From: Deltaproteobacteria bacterium
Lineage (GTDB): Bacteria > Desulfobacterota > Syntrophia > Syntrophales > Smithellaceae
Length of the DNA: 7,605 nt
Reading direction: 5' to 3'
Assembly (NCBI GenBank): GCA_019136325.1
Contig: JAGVUJ010000259.1
Location: forward strand, 1 to 7,605
In this document: positions 7,311 to 7,605 of the stretch, one piece after another
Position numbering within the stretch: position 1 is the first letter of the stretch
How the letters are laid out: every line of letters begins with the position of its first letter
The notes under the pieces: generated by a model
Databases searched by the model: none
What the model saw: only the letters and a program-made list of their open reading frames with translations
What the model was told of the DNA's origin: nothing
Program-made: the position numbers and the translations under genes

Positions 7311-7605
7311 CGATTCCCTCCCCGCAAAAAATATGCTGTACACGTTTCATGATTGTTTCATCGGCAGCTGCAATATCGAGACTTGCAATGTCTGAACGGA
7401 TTGTACCGGCCTTCGACAACCCGAGATGATGGAAGGGAAGGCAATGGATTGTCCGGTGCCCCCGCTCCCTGAGGAATCCTGCCGTGGCGACAACATTTTC
7501 CGCCGAATCATTGATCCCCGGAATGACCGGCATACGCGCCTGTATATTGTTCCCGCGCTCCGAGAGTCTTGTGAAATTCTCCAGAATGAGCGTGTTCCCT
7601 TTCCC
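7288..7605 (-). CDS. Glycyl-radical enzyme activase (radical SAM), C-terminal part, start beyond window edge
   Basis: The frame is open from the right edge to TGA at 7288-7290, giving 105 residues. The visible part shows the C-terminal signature of PFL-activase-like radical SAM proteins: QARMPVIPGINDSAENV, where this family has its conserved P-x-I-P-G-x-N-D, followed later by HCLPFHHLGLSKAG, where it usually reads LPYHxLGxxKY. The SAM-cluster CxxxCxxC and any ferredoxin-like insert would lie outside the window, so cluster content cannot be stated. The enzyme would use S-adenosylmethionine and a 4Fe-4S cluster to abstract hydrogen from Gly769 of the adjacent radical enzyme. Its 3' end overlaps that gene by 23 bp. 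The final Lys-Tyr usual in the LPYH motif region is Lys-Ala here, a mild deviation. An internal ATG at 7533 is not the true start, because homologous sequence continues upstream of it to the edge. Confidence 0.85.
   Translation of the reverse strand, partial: GKGNTLILENFTRLSERGNNIQARMPVIPGINDSAENVVATAGFLRERGHRTIHCLPFHHLGLSKAGTIRSDIASLDIAAADETIMKRVQHIFCGEGIDAVIYSV
7317..7321 (-). promoter_or_regulatory. Ribosome binding site of the glycyl-radical enzyme, inside the activase gene
   Basis: GGAGG (within GGGGAGGGAA) lies six bases before ATG 7310 on the minus strand and decides that start. It is inside the coding region of the upstream activase, which fits translational coupling of the pair. Confidence 0.75.

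Overview
The window reads as a chromosomal segment from a Gram-negative, probably anaerobic bacterium. A Desulfobacterota (old Deltaproteobacteria) origin, perhaps Syntrophales-like, is the best guess. The reasons are an LPS-assembly lipoprotein (LptE) next to leuS, a leucyl-tRNA synthetase rich in Cys-x-x-Cys pairs, and an oxygen-sensitive glycyl-radical enzyme with its activase. This is inference from protein character, since no rRNA or other marker is present. Every recognisable gene is on the minus strand, so transcription runs from the right edge to the left.

Layout in order of transcription: (1) 7605-7288, the C-terminal 105 residues of a radical-SAM glycyl-radical-enzyme activase, cut by the window edge. 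(2) 7310-4929, a complete 793-residue glycyl-radical enzyme of the Cys-x-Glu dehydratase/lyase type, overlapping the activase gene by 23 bp and preceded by a strong Shine-Dalgarno. (3) A 273-bp gap without a convincing gene. (4) 4655-2141, leuS, broken into two frames around 3296-3299. About 25 codons expected between the two Cys-x-x-Cys pairs of its second zinc site are missing, with a frame change. (5) 2059-1535, lptE. (6) 1534-1111, a block of palindromic repeats with no gene, including a 147-bp unit present nearly twice in tandem. (7) 1053 to beyond position 1, a two-domain family 2 glycosyltransferase that runs off the left edge.

The activase and radical enzyme form one functional pair: the activase would install the glycyl radical on Gly769, and the enzyme would then act on a substrate the sequence does not identify. 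leuS and lptE are housekeeping genes (leucine charging; outer-membrane LPS export). The glycosyltransferase probably builds a surface glycan. Related palindromic repeats lie on both sides of lptE: one between leuS and lptE that reaches into the last leuS codons, and a larger block downstream of lptE. The most notable items are the leuS lesion, this repeat family, and the glycyl-radical enzyme of unknown substrate.
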